This document shows, in pieces, positions 38,551 to 47,680 of a stretch of 64,000 nt of DNA. Each line of letters starts with the position of its first letter. Positions within the stretch are counted from its first letter, which is position 1. Made by a program: the position numbers and the translations under genes. Origin of the DNA: Brevibacterium sp. CCUG 69071 (lineage in GTDB: Bacteria > Actinomycetota > Actinomycetes > Actinomycetales > Brevibacteriaceae); the NCBI RefSeq assembly GCF_021023135.1, contig NZ_PGFV01000011.1, positions 1-64,000 on the forward strand, given 5' to 3'. A model generated the notes under the pieces. The model saw only the letters and a list, made by a program, of their open reading frames with translations. It was not told the origin of the DNA and did not search any database.

Positions 38551-41500
38551 CTAGCGCCGCAGTCGAACTTCAAGTACTTCGGATTTCAACGGGAGGTGAA
38601 TCAGCACCCGTGTCGGGGCGGCTCCATGCGCAGTCTCAATCGCGTGAGAATAGGTGGCCAATTGGCCCAGATAGTTGTTGGTAACGTGTCCGATCGAGTC
38701 GGTACCGGGGTACGACTTGTGATCGACGAGGATGTGCTCACCGCCAGGCAACACGATGCGAGCGTCAATCCACCCTTCCATGACCTGCCCTTCATCATTG
38801 CGCCACGCGATTGGGGACTCGGTAACCACCTCGGCGCCGGGGAACGTCTCCTCGATCCACGTGCACCACCTGTCACCGAGCTCAATGAGCAAGTCCGTTG
38901 AAAGGATCCTCGTGGAATCCCAACGCGCCAGTATTCGATCAGCCGCGGACTGTTTGGCCCCGGCCGGCAGGAAGGCCAGCGGAAGACCGAGGTAGGCGTG
39001 GATAGCGTCCCCGACGCGATCCCACTCCTGTCCACCGTGTGCCACCAGCGGATCGCCGAGAGACGCGATGATACTCACGTCCGCGTCGATGCCCTCAGAG
39101 GGCACACTGCTCGCTGTGAATCTCGCAGGCAGAATCGGCACACCTGCGGCTGGTGCCCGGCGTGGGATGTCTGTTTGAGCCAAGAACGATCGTGGTTCGA
39201 CTCGGCTCTCCCCCGCACCGACTGTCGCCCCGTCGATCGGGAATGCGCTGATCCGCATCGCCAGTTCATGTTGCGCAGGTGATCCGCCACCTCGGCTCGA
39301 GCGGAGATCAGCGATCCGAACAACGCCGGCTTCCTCGACCGCTGGCGATGACGCATCACTCAGCGTCGGGACATCCCATTCGAGGAGGCGTTCGTCGACC
39401 GACATGCTGAGTACGTTGTTCTTGCCCGTGGGGTCACCGAACGCCACGATGCTATGGCATTCAGCTCGGGTCAGTGCAACATAGAGCAGCCGTTCAGTCT
39501 CCCGCTTCTCGGCTGTCCCAGCACTCCGCACCGAATCCAGGCCGGCGAGGCGATCTTTCAACGGTCCGTAGTCCTTGATCACGCCGGGCAGGTACCGCAG
39601 CGACCGGTTAGCCAGCGGCTGCCTGGCATCGAACACCGGAGCCTTCTCCACGGTGATCTCCCGGTGGCCGAAGTCTTTAGCGACTGGGACTCCAACGATG
39701 ACGACCGGCCATTGCAAACCCTTCGATTGGTGCATGGTCGTCACCAGCACAGCGTCATGTGCAGTCGTCTGCTCATAGGATCCAGCTGCCTCGGTGAGGT
39801 GATGGAGCAGTCCCGCAGGAGTGATCGGCGAGCGTGTCTGCTGCGTGGAGTCCTCGTACTCCGCAGCGATCTGGCACAACGCGTCCAACGTGGCCAACCT
39901 TGTCTCCGGGTGCGTCCAAGCCTTGATGCGCTGCGGAAGGTCGAGAGCATCGATGACAGCCAACACCAGCTCCGCTGCCGAGAACCGAGCTGCATTGACC
40001 TCGGCCTCGGCAAGTGACGCCAGTGTGGGGTCGTTCCACCAAGTCCGGTAGTGCTGATGCCGGGCGGTCTTGTCGTGGATCCGCGCCGTCTCCTCGAACC
40101 ACGAATGGTGGCTGCCGTGGTCAGGAATGAGCGTGACTAGTTCAGTCAGTGCCACAGCATCATCGCGGTCGACGACCGCGGCCAGCCCCGACGCGACGAA
40201 CTGCCCTTCCCTCGTGGCCAGCAGATCGGTGGTCGACCCAATCGCTCGAATACCCCGTGCCTTCAGCGATGCGACCACCGAGTCAACCTGGGAGTTGGTG
40301 GGCACGAGAATGGCGATATCGCTGTTCGTCAGCTCTCCTCCGGGCAATTGAGGCGAGCGCCCGAGGAGGTCGACGACTCCTTCTGCAATGGCTTTGGCCA
40401 TCCGGGAGTTCGCTTGTTGAGTCTTGCCTTTGTCAGTGTTCGGTACCCAGAGTTCACGGCTGCCGACATTGCGCAGGTGCTCACGCTGTGGTGGAATGCG
40501 CAACACGACCTCGTTCTCGTCCTGATCGGAGAACACAGAGCTGAAGAGTGTGTTCGACAGTTCGAGAGGTGGTTCGGTTGATCGCCATGACGCGCCGAGG
40601 TTCTCCGAAGTGGCCGTTCCCAGATCTGTCGATCCTGAGATCAGCGCGGCGAAGACATCATTCATCAGTTCCGGGTCGGCTCCGCGGAACCCGTAGATCG
40701 CCTGTTTGCGGTCCCCCACCCAGATGACCTCGTCGACGAGGTCGGCGAGCTCCATGAAGATCGCCAACTGGATCGGTGACGAGTCCTGGAATTCGTCGAC
40801 GGCGAGCAACCGGTATCGGGAGGCCACAGAGGCTCGTACACGGTCGCTCGATCGAAGCAGGTCGAGTGCACGGACTTCCTGGTCAACGAAGTCCATGACA
40901 CCGAGGCGGTTCTTATGGTCTTCGTAGGCGCTGAGAGACGCAATCGCAGTATCGATGACGAGATCTGTCAGAACGGCAATGTCTGTGTGGAATGCGCTGT
41001 TGGACAGCAGTTGGTCGCTGACGAGTGATGCACTGGAACTCTCGAGCACTGTTTTCGGCACGACTCCAGGTGCCTTCCCACTCTGCGCGGCTGAGTAGGA
41101 CGCCTTGGCTACTCTCACCCATGTCGACCATGGGGTACGCGCGAATGGATCGGCATCTTCAGCGTGAGTGTCAAGATCCCGGAGGAAATGGTCGAGCGTG
41201 ACGATGCTGCCTTCAACGTTGTCCGCACTCGTCCTCGTCATTTTCGGCACACCGTCCGGCAGGTCCTCTCCATCCCGGAAACGGTGCACTGACTCTCGCA
41301 AGAGGTCGATGTCGCTGGCGAGGCAATCTCTCCACATCTGACGGTTATCGGCTTGCTTCGACGGCAGAGCAGAAAGGAAGAGCTCGACAGAGTCCCGCGC
41401 AGAAGCGCGCAGTTCAGCCTCGCCGAGGTGGTTCGATCGTGCCGCCTCGGCGATGTCCGTGACGAGATCCGACCAGGCGACCGGTCCGCTGCCGTACGGG

Positions 41501-41943
41501 TTTGCGTCTTCCGGTCTGCCGTTGTGTCCGGTTCGGACGAGGAGATCTCGGTGTTCGATTTCGGCATTCGCGACGACTTCGTCGACAGCGGTGGCGAAGA
41601 TGATTTTCTGTTCGTTCTCATCGAGCACGCGCAGTTCAGGCGAGTAACCGGCATCGATTGCGTATTCGGAGACGAGTCGGCCCGACATCGAGTTGATAGT
41701 TCCGATAAGTGCTGTGCCGATTTCCTCGGCTGCGGTGATGTTCCCATCGTCGAGGAGTCTCTTCTGTGTCTTCTCGATGAGGTCGGCGGCGGCCCGAACG
41801 GTGAACGTCGTGGCGATGACCTCGCTGGCACGCAGAAGGGGCACACCGGCGGAGTCCTTCTGCGATAGCCGTTCGGAGAGAACCTCGGTCAGTCGATAGG
41901 TCTTGCCTGATCCCGCCGAGGCGGTGATGACGTGGACGCTCAT
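38551..41943 (-). CDS. AddA/RecB-like UvrD helicase-nuclease
   Basis: 1130 residues. SF1A helicase motifs are visible in order: Walker A TASAGSGKTYRL (8-19), AVDEFQDSSPIQ (motif II, near 382), VGDRKQAIYGFRGADPELM (motif III, near 410), TTMHQSKGLQWPVVIV (motif V, near 740) and YVALTRAE (motif VI, near 825). The C-terminus has a PD-(D/E)XK nuclease with WIDARIVLPGGEHILVDHKSY near 1055-1075. This is the AddA layout: unwinding plus end-processing. It overlaps the AddB-like gene by four bases. No RecN or housekeeping genes are near, so it belongs to an accessory system rather than core repair. Confidence 0.85.
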   Translation of the reverse strand: MSVHVITASAGSGKTYRLTEVLSERLSQKDSAGVPLLRASEVIATTFTVRAAADLIEKTQKRLLDDGNITAAEEIGTALIGTINSMSGRLVSEYAIDAGYSPELRVLDENEQKIIFATAVDEVVANAEIEHRDLLVRTGHNGRPEDANPYGSGPVAWSDLVTDIAEAARSNHLGEAELRASARDSVELFLSALPSKQADNRQMWRDCLASDIDLLRESVHRFRDGEDLPDGVPKMTRTSADNVEGSIVTLDHFLRDLDTHAEDADPFARTPWSTWVRVAKASYSAAQSGKAPGVVPKTVLESSSASLVSDQLLSNSAFHTDIAVLTDLVIDTAIASLSAYEDHKNRLGVMDFVDQEVRALDLLRSSDRVRASVASRYRLLAVDEFQDSSPIQLAIFMELADLVDEVIWVGDRKQAIYGFRGADPELMNDVFAALISGSTDLGTATSENLGASWRSTEPPLELSNTLFSSVFSDQDENEVVLRIPPQREHLRNVGSRELWVPNTDKGKTQQANSRMAKAIAEGVVDLLGRSPQLPGGELTNSDIAILVPTNSQVDSVVASLKARGIRAIGSTTDLLATREGQFVASGLAAVVDRDDAVALTELVTLIPDHGSHHSWFEETARIHDKTARHQHYRTWWNDPTLASLAEAEVNAARFSAAELVLAVIDALDLPQRIKAWTHPETRLATLDALCQIAAEYEDSTQQTRSPITPAGLLHHLTEAAGSYEQTTAHDAVLVTTMHQSKGLQWPVVIVGVPVAKDFGHREITVEKAPVFDARQPLANRSLRYLPGVIKDYGPLKDRLAGLDSVRSAGTAEKRETERLLYVALTRAECHSIVAFGDPTGKNNVLSMSVDERLLEWDVPTLSDASSPAVEEAGVVRIADLRSSRGGGSPAQHELAMRISAFPIDGATVGAGESRVEPRSFLAQTDIPRRAPAAGVPILPARFTASSVPSEGIDADVSIIASLGDPLVAHGGQEWDRVGDAIHAYLGLPLAFLPAGAKQSAADRILARWDSTRILSTDLLIELGDRWCTWIEETFPGAEVVTESPIAWRNDEGQVMEGWIDARIVLPGGEHILVDHKSYPGTDSIGHVTNNYLGQLATYSHAIETAHGAAPTRVLIHLPLKSEVLEVRLRR

Positions 41944-44807
41944 GATTGGTCTCCCCCAATGCCGTAGATGAGGTTGAAGTCGCTGAAGCTCTGGCTCTTG
42001 TTGACGAAGAGGCGTCCCTCAGCCAGTTCCTCTTTCTTGAACTCGGTGACGGCTTTGTCGACCTCTTTGCCGGCTTCTCCCGGCTTGGCCTCGAGCGCTG
42101 CGTGAATATCAGCGACCGGAGAGTCGAATCGTCCGGCAGCGATGTTCGAGAGTGCGTGTTCGATCGATTCTTCGATGGTCGTCCACAGCCCTGCGGGGTC
42201 TCCTCCGAGTCCGTCGCCGTCGTCATAGAGCGGATCTGCGCCCCCGGACGAGAGCGGATCGAGTGCGGGATCGGCAGATACGAACCGGCCCTGCTTGAGC
42301 AAGAAATAGGCTGTCAGCGGGCGAGTTTGGGAGCTGGATTCCGTGGTTCGTGAGTACACGCTCAGCTGAACGGCTTCACCGTCGTGGATCAGTTTCTGGT
42401 ATCGCTTAGCCGAGTTCGCCCATTTGAGATCGATGATCACCGGCCGACCGTCGACGAACGCCCCCTCGAGGTCCCTCTGTCCGCGAAGCTGAATTGAACG
42501 AGGCGCACCATCTACGGTCAAGGTCCAGTCGAAGGTGAAGTCCGCCTCGGCGCCGGTGATAGTGAACCCACGGTCGTGGGCCGCAGTGAAAAGCTGGGTG
42601 ATCGATGAAACCGCGGTCGAGCGGATCGCATTCATTCGGGCGAGCTGCCCTGGCAGGAGCAACTCTGAGGCGAACCGTGGGACAAGGTGATTGAACGTGG
42701 AAGCGATCTTCGCCGCTGAAATTTCTGCCCCGTTGATGACATCTGCAGATCGCACCAGATGTTCGACGACAGCGTGGACGAGTGTCCCGATCATGCGGTT
42801 GTCGGTGGGGACGTCGAAGGTGTAGCCGCGCTTGAGCCCCATGGCTCGCGACAGAACCCATTCTTGTGGGTCGCTGAGCAGCTGGTCCATCTGTGTGTAC
42901 GACAACGTTTCCGGCAGGAGGTGGGCGAACCCTCCTTCGAGGGATCTTGAAACCAATGGCGGTGCCGTACTTTGTTCGCGTGCAACTGTCGAGGTCGGAA
43001 TGGCCACATCGTGCAGAAGCCACGTTTCTCGGTCGAAGAGTTCTGCGATGGGCCGGGTCACCGTCGCATCGTTGAGAACCGAGTCCACCGAGGTTGAGCT
43101 GAACCGATCGGGATGGGCTGCTGCGATGACCTCGCTCAGTCTGGAAAGCGTCGAGTGAAGGGCGACCGGTTCGCCTCGACGGGTCTCGGGGCAGAAACAC
43201 ACTAGGTTTGACGCGGTACGGAGTCCTTCGAGCTCAGCTGTCTGGCGGAGTCGTTCACGACTGGCCGCAGTCGCGATGTCGGCTCCCGCGTGCCCGAGGG
43301 CATCGACCTCGGCTGGGTCCCAGGTCTCGTCTGCGGCTGTGTCGCTTCGGCGGGAGGACCACCAGATGATCGTGTCAGTTCCGGTGGGCACCTCGGAGGG
43401 TCCGGCGACAACAGTCCACTTGGCGGCCTGTGCGGGGACAGACGCTTGCGCCGAGGTGGGAGCGCAGGACTCGACGATGTCGAAGAGTTCTCGGGTGCGC
43501 AGTGATTCTGTTCCGAGCTTGCCGAGGGCAGCGCGGAGTGAGTCGAGGTGTCCGGCTGCCTCGACGATAAAGGTGTCGGTGGTTGTTTGGGTGTCTGCTG
43601 TTGGCGCGCCTTCGCTCTTAGGTGGTTGATGGGCGCTCAGTCGGCGCAGACGCGTGCTCAACCAGTCGAGCGCAGGCGTGAGCGAACTGATGGCGAGCTC
43701 GTCATCGCGGATGAGGGGTGGCGACACCCGCAGGAGCTCGTCGAGTGTCTTCGCCGTGTTCCAGGCAGCGGTCGACGTCTCGGGAGAGCTGAGTGCCCGA
43801 TCTTCGATTGTTCGCAGTGCTGTCATCCAGGCAGACGCGTGGTCGGCGGAGATACCTGGTTCTTGTGCCAGCGCATTGAGCAGAGCCGTAGAGACTGCAT
43901 GTGGGACAAGCTTCTTCTCGTGTGAGTCCCCGCCATTGGAACTAAACGAAAGTCGGAGGAAATCCGCGACCCGACGTATGTCGGTCGGGAACAACACTGC
44001 GCTGAGGAATACCGGGAGGACTTGAGCAGACGGTGAAGTCGAGTTCGAACTGGGGATGCCGAGAGTGGGTGTCTCTCGTCGTGCCAGCTGCGGGTCTAGC
44101 ACCGAAGTCGAATCTCCCGCGATGATGCAAAGGCGATCACGGTTGGGCAAGTGAGCGAGATAGCGTGCGGCCGCTTCGGCGGTCGACCATTCGTCTCGTC
44201 CACGAACAATGGCGAGATCTGGGGTTGACGAGTTCGTCACCGATTCGGTCACAGCGATTCCGGCGGACTCTGCCGCATTGAAGATGTCCTGCCACACCCG
44301 TGGAAGCGCGTCCCGCTGATCGCGGAGCTCGAGAGACGAGATGCCTAGCGGCCATTCGGCACCGTGAAGTCGGAGAATTTCGAGAACTTCGCGAAGATCG
44401 TCGGCGCGGCCCGCTGCCAACGTCGCGTCAGTGTCATGCGAGGGCCCGAGCACGACAGACCCTTCTACCTTGGACAAGGCTTCGAGTCGTGGATGAGCGG
44501 AATAGTCCACATCATCGAGGTTCGGATCCCATCCGGCTTCGATAGCGTCGTCGCGCAACGCAAGTAAGTGCTGAGCTGTTTGCCAGGGGTCGCTGAGGAA
44601 GGACTGCCGATACCAGGGGTGATCGGCGCGCTCCAGCAACGCCCGATACTGTGCGATTCGGATAGATCGGTCGACGGTGGGACGGGGCGTCCCCAGTCGG
44701 GTCTGCAGAATTCCGAGCATGCCAAGTGGACCAGTGACCACGGTGGTACCGGTGTCATCTGTCGTCCACGGAGCGCGGTCAAGGTTCCATCCGAAAACAA
44801 TGCGCAT
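41940..44807 (-). CDS. AddB-like PD-(D/E)XK exonuclease subunit
   Basis: 955 residues from ATG at 44807, behind AAGGA; reading upstream to 44912 lacks family character. The long central part is an inactivated-helicase-like scaffold, as in AddB. The C-terminus carries a nuclease core, DLEGAFVDGRPVIIDLKWAN followed by QLSVYSR (near 830-870), with the D..DxK pattern and the trailing Q..xY. I see no Walker A in the N-terminal region (MRIVFGWNLDRAPW), where true AddB often has one. It is the first gene of the operon, divergent from the helicase-sigma fusion. Confidence 0.78.
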   Translation of the reverse strand: MRIVFGWNLDRAPWTTDDTGTTVVTGPLGMLGILQTRLGTPRPTVDRSIRIAQYRALLERADHPWYRQSFLSDPWQTAQHLLALRDDAIEAGWDPNLDDVDYSAHPRLEALSKVEGSVVLGPSHDTDATLAAGRADDLREVLEILRLHGAEWPLGISSLELRDQRDALPRVWQDIFNAAESAGIAVTESVTNSSTPDLAIVRGRDEWSTAEAAARYLAHLPNRDRLCIIAGDSTSVLDPQLARRETPTLGIPSSNSTSPSAQVLPVFLSAVLFPTDIRRVADFLRLSFSSNGGDSHEKKLVPHAVSTALLNALAQEPGISADHASAWMTALRTIEDRALSSPETSTAAWNTAKTLDELLRVSPPLIRDDELAISSLTPALDWLSTRLRRLSAHQPPKSEGAPTADTQTTTDTFIVEAAGHLDSLRAALGKLGTESLRTRELFDIVESCAPTSAQASVPAQAAKWTVVAGPSEVPTGTDTIIWWSSRRSDTAADETWDPAEVDALGHAGADIATAASRERLRQTAELEGLRTASNLVCFCPETRRGEPVALHSTLSRLSEVIAAAHPDRFSSTSVDSVLNDATVTRPIAELFDRETWLLHDVAIPTSTVAREQSTAPPLVSRSLEGGFAHLLPETLSYTQMDQLLSDPQEWVLSRAMGLKRGYTFDVPTDNRMIGTLVHAVVEHLVRSADVINGAEISAAKIASTFNHLVPRFASELLLPGQLARMNAIRSTAVSSITQLFTAAHDRGFTITGAEADFTFDWTLTVDGAPRSIQLRGQRDLEGAFVDGRPVIIDLKWANSAKRYQKLIHDGEAVQLSVYSRTTESSSQTRPLTAYFLLKQGRFVSADPALDPLSSGGADPLYDDGDGLGGDPAGLWTTIEESIEHALSNIAAGRFDSPVADIHAALEAKPGEAGKEVDKAVTEFKKEELAEGRLFVNKSQSFSDFNLIYGIGGDQS

Positions 44808-44835
44808 GCCGGTCCTTCCCAGAGCAACTAAGCAG

Positions 44836-44865
44836 AGATTATTCTGAAATGACCGTTTCTCCAAA
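44836..44865 (-). promoter_or_regulatory. Promoter candidate for the AddB/AddA-like operon
   Basis: On the minus strand TTTGGA (44860-44865) and TAATCT (44836-44841) form a -35/-10 pair with an 18-base spacer. A start about seven bases on leaves a leader of about 22 bases before the ATG at 44807. Assigned by eye. Confidence 0.4.
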
Positions 44866-44943
44866 TGCCCTCCAGAGGTTCTCTGACTTCCGGCATAGTA
44901 CGGTTTGGGCAAGATGGAACACTCGTGTCAGTGGCGACATCTA

Positions 44944-44957
44944 CTGTGGTTTCACAG
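44944..44957. promoter_or_regulatory. Small perfect dyad upstream of the helicase-sigma gene
   Basis: CTGTG, four bases, CACAG lies 21 bases before the start codon, overlapping the expected 5' leader and just before the AAGGAG ribosome site. It could be an operator or an RNA hairpin that limits translation. Confidence 0.35.
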
Positions 44958-44978
44958 CACTCAGAAAAGGAGCCAACG

Positions 44979-47618
44979 ATGAATGTTCGTTCTGTTACGC
45001 AGCCACCTGTTCGAACGCTGATCAGCCAGGCCCACATCATCGATGATCCGAGTTCCGCCCTGGCCACTGCCGCTGATCTCGGCAGCGCGGCCGAACCGGT
45101 CTATAGCTCCGATCGATCACCGGAGAAATTTGATCATTTCGTTAACATCGTTGCGTCTCGACCAAGCATCGAGGTCAACCCTCACCTCTGGTCGTGGCAG
45201 GCCGAAGCACTTGATGCTTGGCACCAGTCACGATGTCGAGGCGTAGTCGAAGCTGTGACCGGTGCCGGCAAGACGATGATTGGTATCACGGCAGCGTTCG
45301 AAGCATTCCGACAAGGGATCAAAGTGTTGGTCCTTGTACCGACCGCCGAACTTCAGACGCAATGGCAGCAACGGCTGATGGAGACGCTTCCCCAGGCTGA
45401 TGTTGGGACGCTTGGGAATGGGCGGAAAGACTCTCTCAGCTCGTGCGACATTCTCGTGGCCATCATCAATTCGGCTACTCGAGGCGATCTGCTGAAAGAG
45501 CATTCCAAAGGTCTGCTCATCGCCGACGAATGCCACCGTTATGCGGCGCAGTCATTTTCGAAAGCCTTGCAATCTGACTTCCGCTACCGCCTTGGCCTGA
45601 CTGCGACCTACCAAAGGCCAGACAAAGCGAATACAAAAGTGCTCGATCCCTATTTCGGCGTGGTCGTTTTCCAAATGTGGTACGACCGCGCACTGTTGGA
45701 CGGCGTCATCGCAGAGTTCGACATTGCGTTCGTCGGGGTTTCATTGACCAACTCGGAGCGCGGCGACTACCAGACGGCAAGTTCTGCCATCAGCAAGTTC
45801 GGAATGTCCTTGAAGAACAAGTTGAATCTTCAGGACGTTTCCTTCGATCAGTTCATGCTGACAATCCAGTCTCTGGCCAAACGCAAGAATGATCCCTCCC
45901 CCGTCGTGTTCATGGCGCGGAAGTATCTGGAAGCGGTCGTGAAGCGGCAGCAGGTGCTCACCAACGCCAAGAACAAGATGAAGGTGCTTGAGGGCATTGC
46001 GCCCGTCATCGCTGAGTCACGAGGGACTTTGGTGTTTTCACAGACTGTAGATTCGTCGACTCAGGCGGCTCGCTTGCTACAGCGCTCACGTATCGAGACC
46101 AAGTCAGTCTCTTCGAGCTCGAAGCCGCACGAGCGGCGCGGAGCGATGCAGCTGTTCGCCAATGGTTTGGCAAAGGTGCTTTGTGCTCCACGCATTCTCG
46201 ACGAAGGCATCGACGTCCCCGATTCGGACCTGGCTGTCGTACTCTCCGGCAGTAAGCAGCCCCGACAGACGATTCAGCGTCTCGGGCGAATAATTCGTCG
46301 TAAGGCTGATGGACGTCACGGGCGGTTCGTCGTCCTCTATGCCATCAACACTATTGAGGACGAAACTCCTAATCGTGACCAGCAATTCGGAGCAGTCGTT
46401 CCTTCTGCACGACGAGTCGCGGACTTCAATGAAACGCAGATCCGCGAGCTGAGGAAGTTCCTGCGGGCTCCCGCGCCAGATATGCGGGACGCTCTCGGCC
46501 CTTCGCTCCCCAGAACTGAAGAGACGGAGGGCGAAGCCTCTACGTGGGAGACTGCGGTGAGCGTCGATGATTCTCCGCCCACTGTCGGAGAACCAAACTC
46601 AGTCAATGCGCCTGAAACGCCCAACGTCATCCCACAGCCGTTTGTCCTTCTCAAGGAAGTGGATGACGAGGGTGAACTGCCCGAGGTGCTTCGCAAAGTA
46701 CCCGATCCCGACGACCTCGTTGGCCTCTACCTGAAGCAGATCAGCCAGTTCCCTTTACTAAGTGCAGAAGAAGAGGTTGAGGTTGCACAGCGAATCGAGG
46801 CGGGCATGTACGCCGATTACCTCCTGGGGCTCGGCCGGTATTCAACGCGACGAGAACGTCATGACCTCGAATGGGTTCGAACGGATGGGCGGGCAGCACT
46901 TGACCAGATGGTCTCTTCAAATCTGAGATTAGTGGTTTCGATCGCAAAGCGATACGCCGGTCGCAAGCTCTCGTTGCTGGATCTGATTCAAGAAGGCAAT
47001 CTCGGTCTAGTCAGAGCAGCACAGAAATTCGACTATTCGCAAGGCACAAAATTCTCGACATACGCAACGTGGTGGATTCGGCAAGGCATTGACCGAGGGA
47101 TTGGAGACTTCGCCAACACGATCCGCATTCCTATCCACGTTGTCGAAAAGTTCCCGGATTTCTGGAACTGCATGAAAGATGAAGAATCACGGGCCGCTTG
47201 CACGCACGATCACTCCAAGGCCGAAGCAGCTCTGCGGATGCAGCCAGCATCACTGGATGCATACCTCGACCTCCAGTGGGACGGACACTATGCCGAGAGC
47301 CTGCAGTCATTCGACGACCGCATTGCCGACCCCAAGGTATTCACTGTTGATCCTGAGCACTCCGTCTTAGCGAAAGAACACACCACCATGGTAAATGCCT
47401 TGCTCGGGCTATTATCCGAACGAGACGCTGAAGTCGTCAGATGCCGCTTTGGATGGATTGACGGCGAACCTCAAACGCTTGAAGAGATCGGCAAAAAGTT
47501 CGATGTGACTCGCGAACGCATTCGTCAAATAGTCAATAATTCGGTCGCATTGATCAGAGCCAACCTCGGAGTTTGGGCACAAGCACGTTCGCAGGTTTCG
47601 CCTGAGCCTGCGCCATAA
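44979..47618 (+). CDS. SF2 helicase fused to a sigma-70 factor
   Basis: 879 residues from ATG at 44979 behind AAAAGGAG; a 38-codon upstream extension lacks a ribosome site. The first half is an XPB/type III-like SF2 helicase: Walker A TGAGKT (near 93-98), motif II IADECH (near 181), motif III LTATYQ (near 206) and motif VI QTIQRLGRIIRRK (near 429). A variable linker (about 500-565) leads to a sigma-70 part: region 1.2 DPDDLVGLYLKQISQFPLLS (about 572-600), region 2 LRLVVSIAKRYAG through FSTYATWWIRQGIDRGIGDF (about 645-705) and region 4 LEEIGKKFDVTRERIRQI (about 830-848). A recognisable region 3 is short or degenerate. It is divergent from the AddB/AddA-like operon. Helicase and sigma regions are seen directly; a function coupling DNA translocation to promoter choice is inferred. 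Confidence 0.88.
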   Translation: MNVRSVTQPPVRTLISQAHIIDDPSSALATAADLGSAAEPVYSSDRSPEKFDHFVNIVASRPSIEVNPHLWSWQAEALDAWHQSRCRGVVEAVTGAGKTMIGITAAFEAFRQGIKVLVLVPTAELQTQWQQRLMETLPQADVGTLGNGRKDSLSSCDILVAIINSATRGDLLKEHSKGLLIADECHRYAAQSFSKALQSDFRYRLGLTATYQRPDKANTKVLDPYFGVVVFQMWYDRALLDGVIAEFDIAFVGVSLTNSERGDYQTASSAISKFGMSLKNKLNLQDVSFDQFMLTIQSLAKRKNDPSPVVFMARKYLEAVVKRQQVLTNAKNKMKVLEGIAPVIAESRGTLVFSQTVDSSTQAARLLQRSRIETKSVSSSSKPHERRGAMQLFANGLAKVLCAPRILDEGIDVPDSDLAVVLSGSKQPRQTIQRLGRIIRRKADGRHGRFVVLYAINTIEDETPNRDQQFGAVVPSARRVADFNETQIRELRKFLRAPAPDMRDALGPSLPRTEETEGEASTWETAVSVDDSPPTVGEPNSVNAPETPNVIPQPFVLLKEVDDEGELPEVLRKVPDPDDLVGLYLKQISQFPLLSAEEEVEVAQRIEAGMYADYLLGLGRYSTRRERHDLEWVRTDGRAALDQMVSSNLRLVVSIAKRYAGRKLSLLDLIQEGNLGLVRAAQKFDYSQGTKFSTYATWWIRQGIDRGIGDFANTIRIPIHVVEKFPDFWNCMKDEESRAACTHDHSKAEAALRMQPASLDAYLDLQWDGHYAESLQSFDDRIADPKVFTVDPEHSVLAKEHTTMVNALLGLLSERDAEVVRCRFGWIDGEPQTLEEIGKKFDVTRERIRQIVNNSVALIRANLGVWAQARSQVSPEPAP

Positions 47619-47680
47619 GCGCTTGCAAGCTGTTGACGTTCACAACAGTAGGGGTCACTAGAGAGGCCCAGAGAATGTTC

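Noticed and set aside
38551..44807. The AddA/AddB-like pair as the genome's housekeeping AddAB
   Set aside because: Not fully excluded, but most actinobacteria use AdnAB or RecBCD for this role, and the gene neighbours here are defence-type, so an accessory role is preferred.
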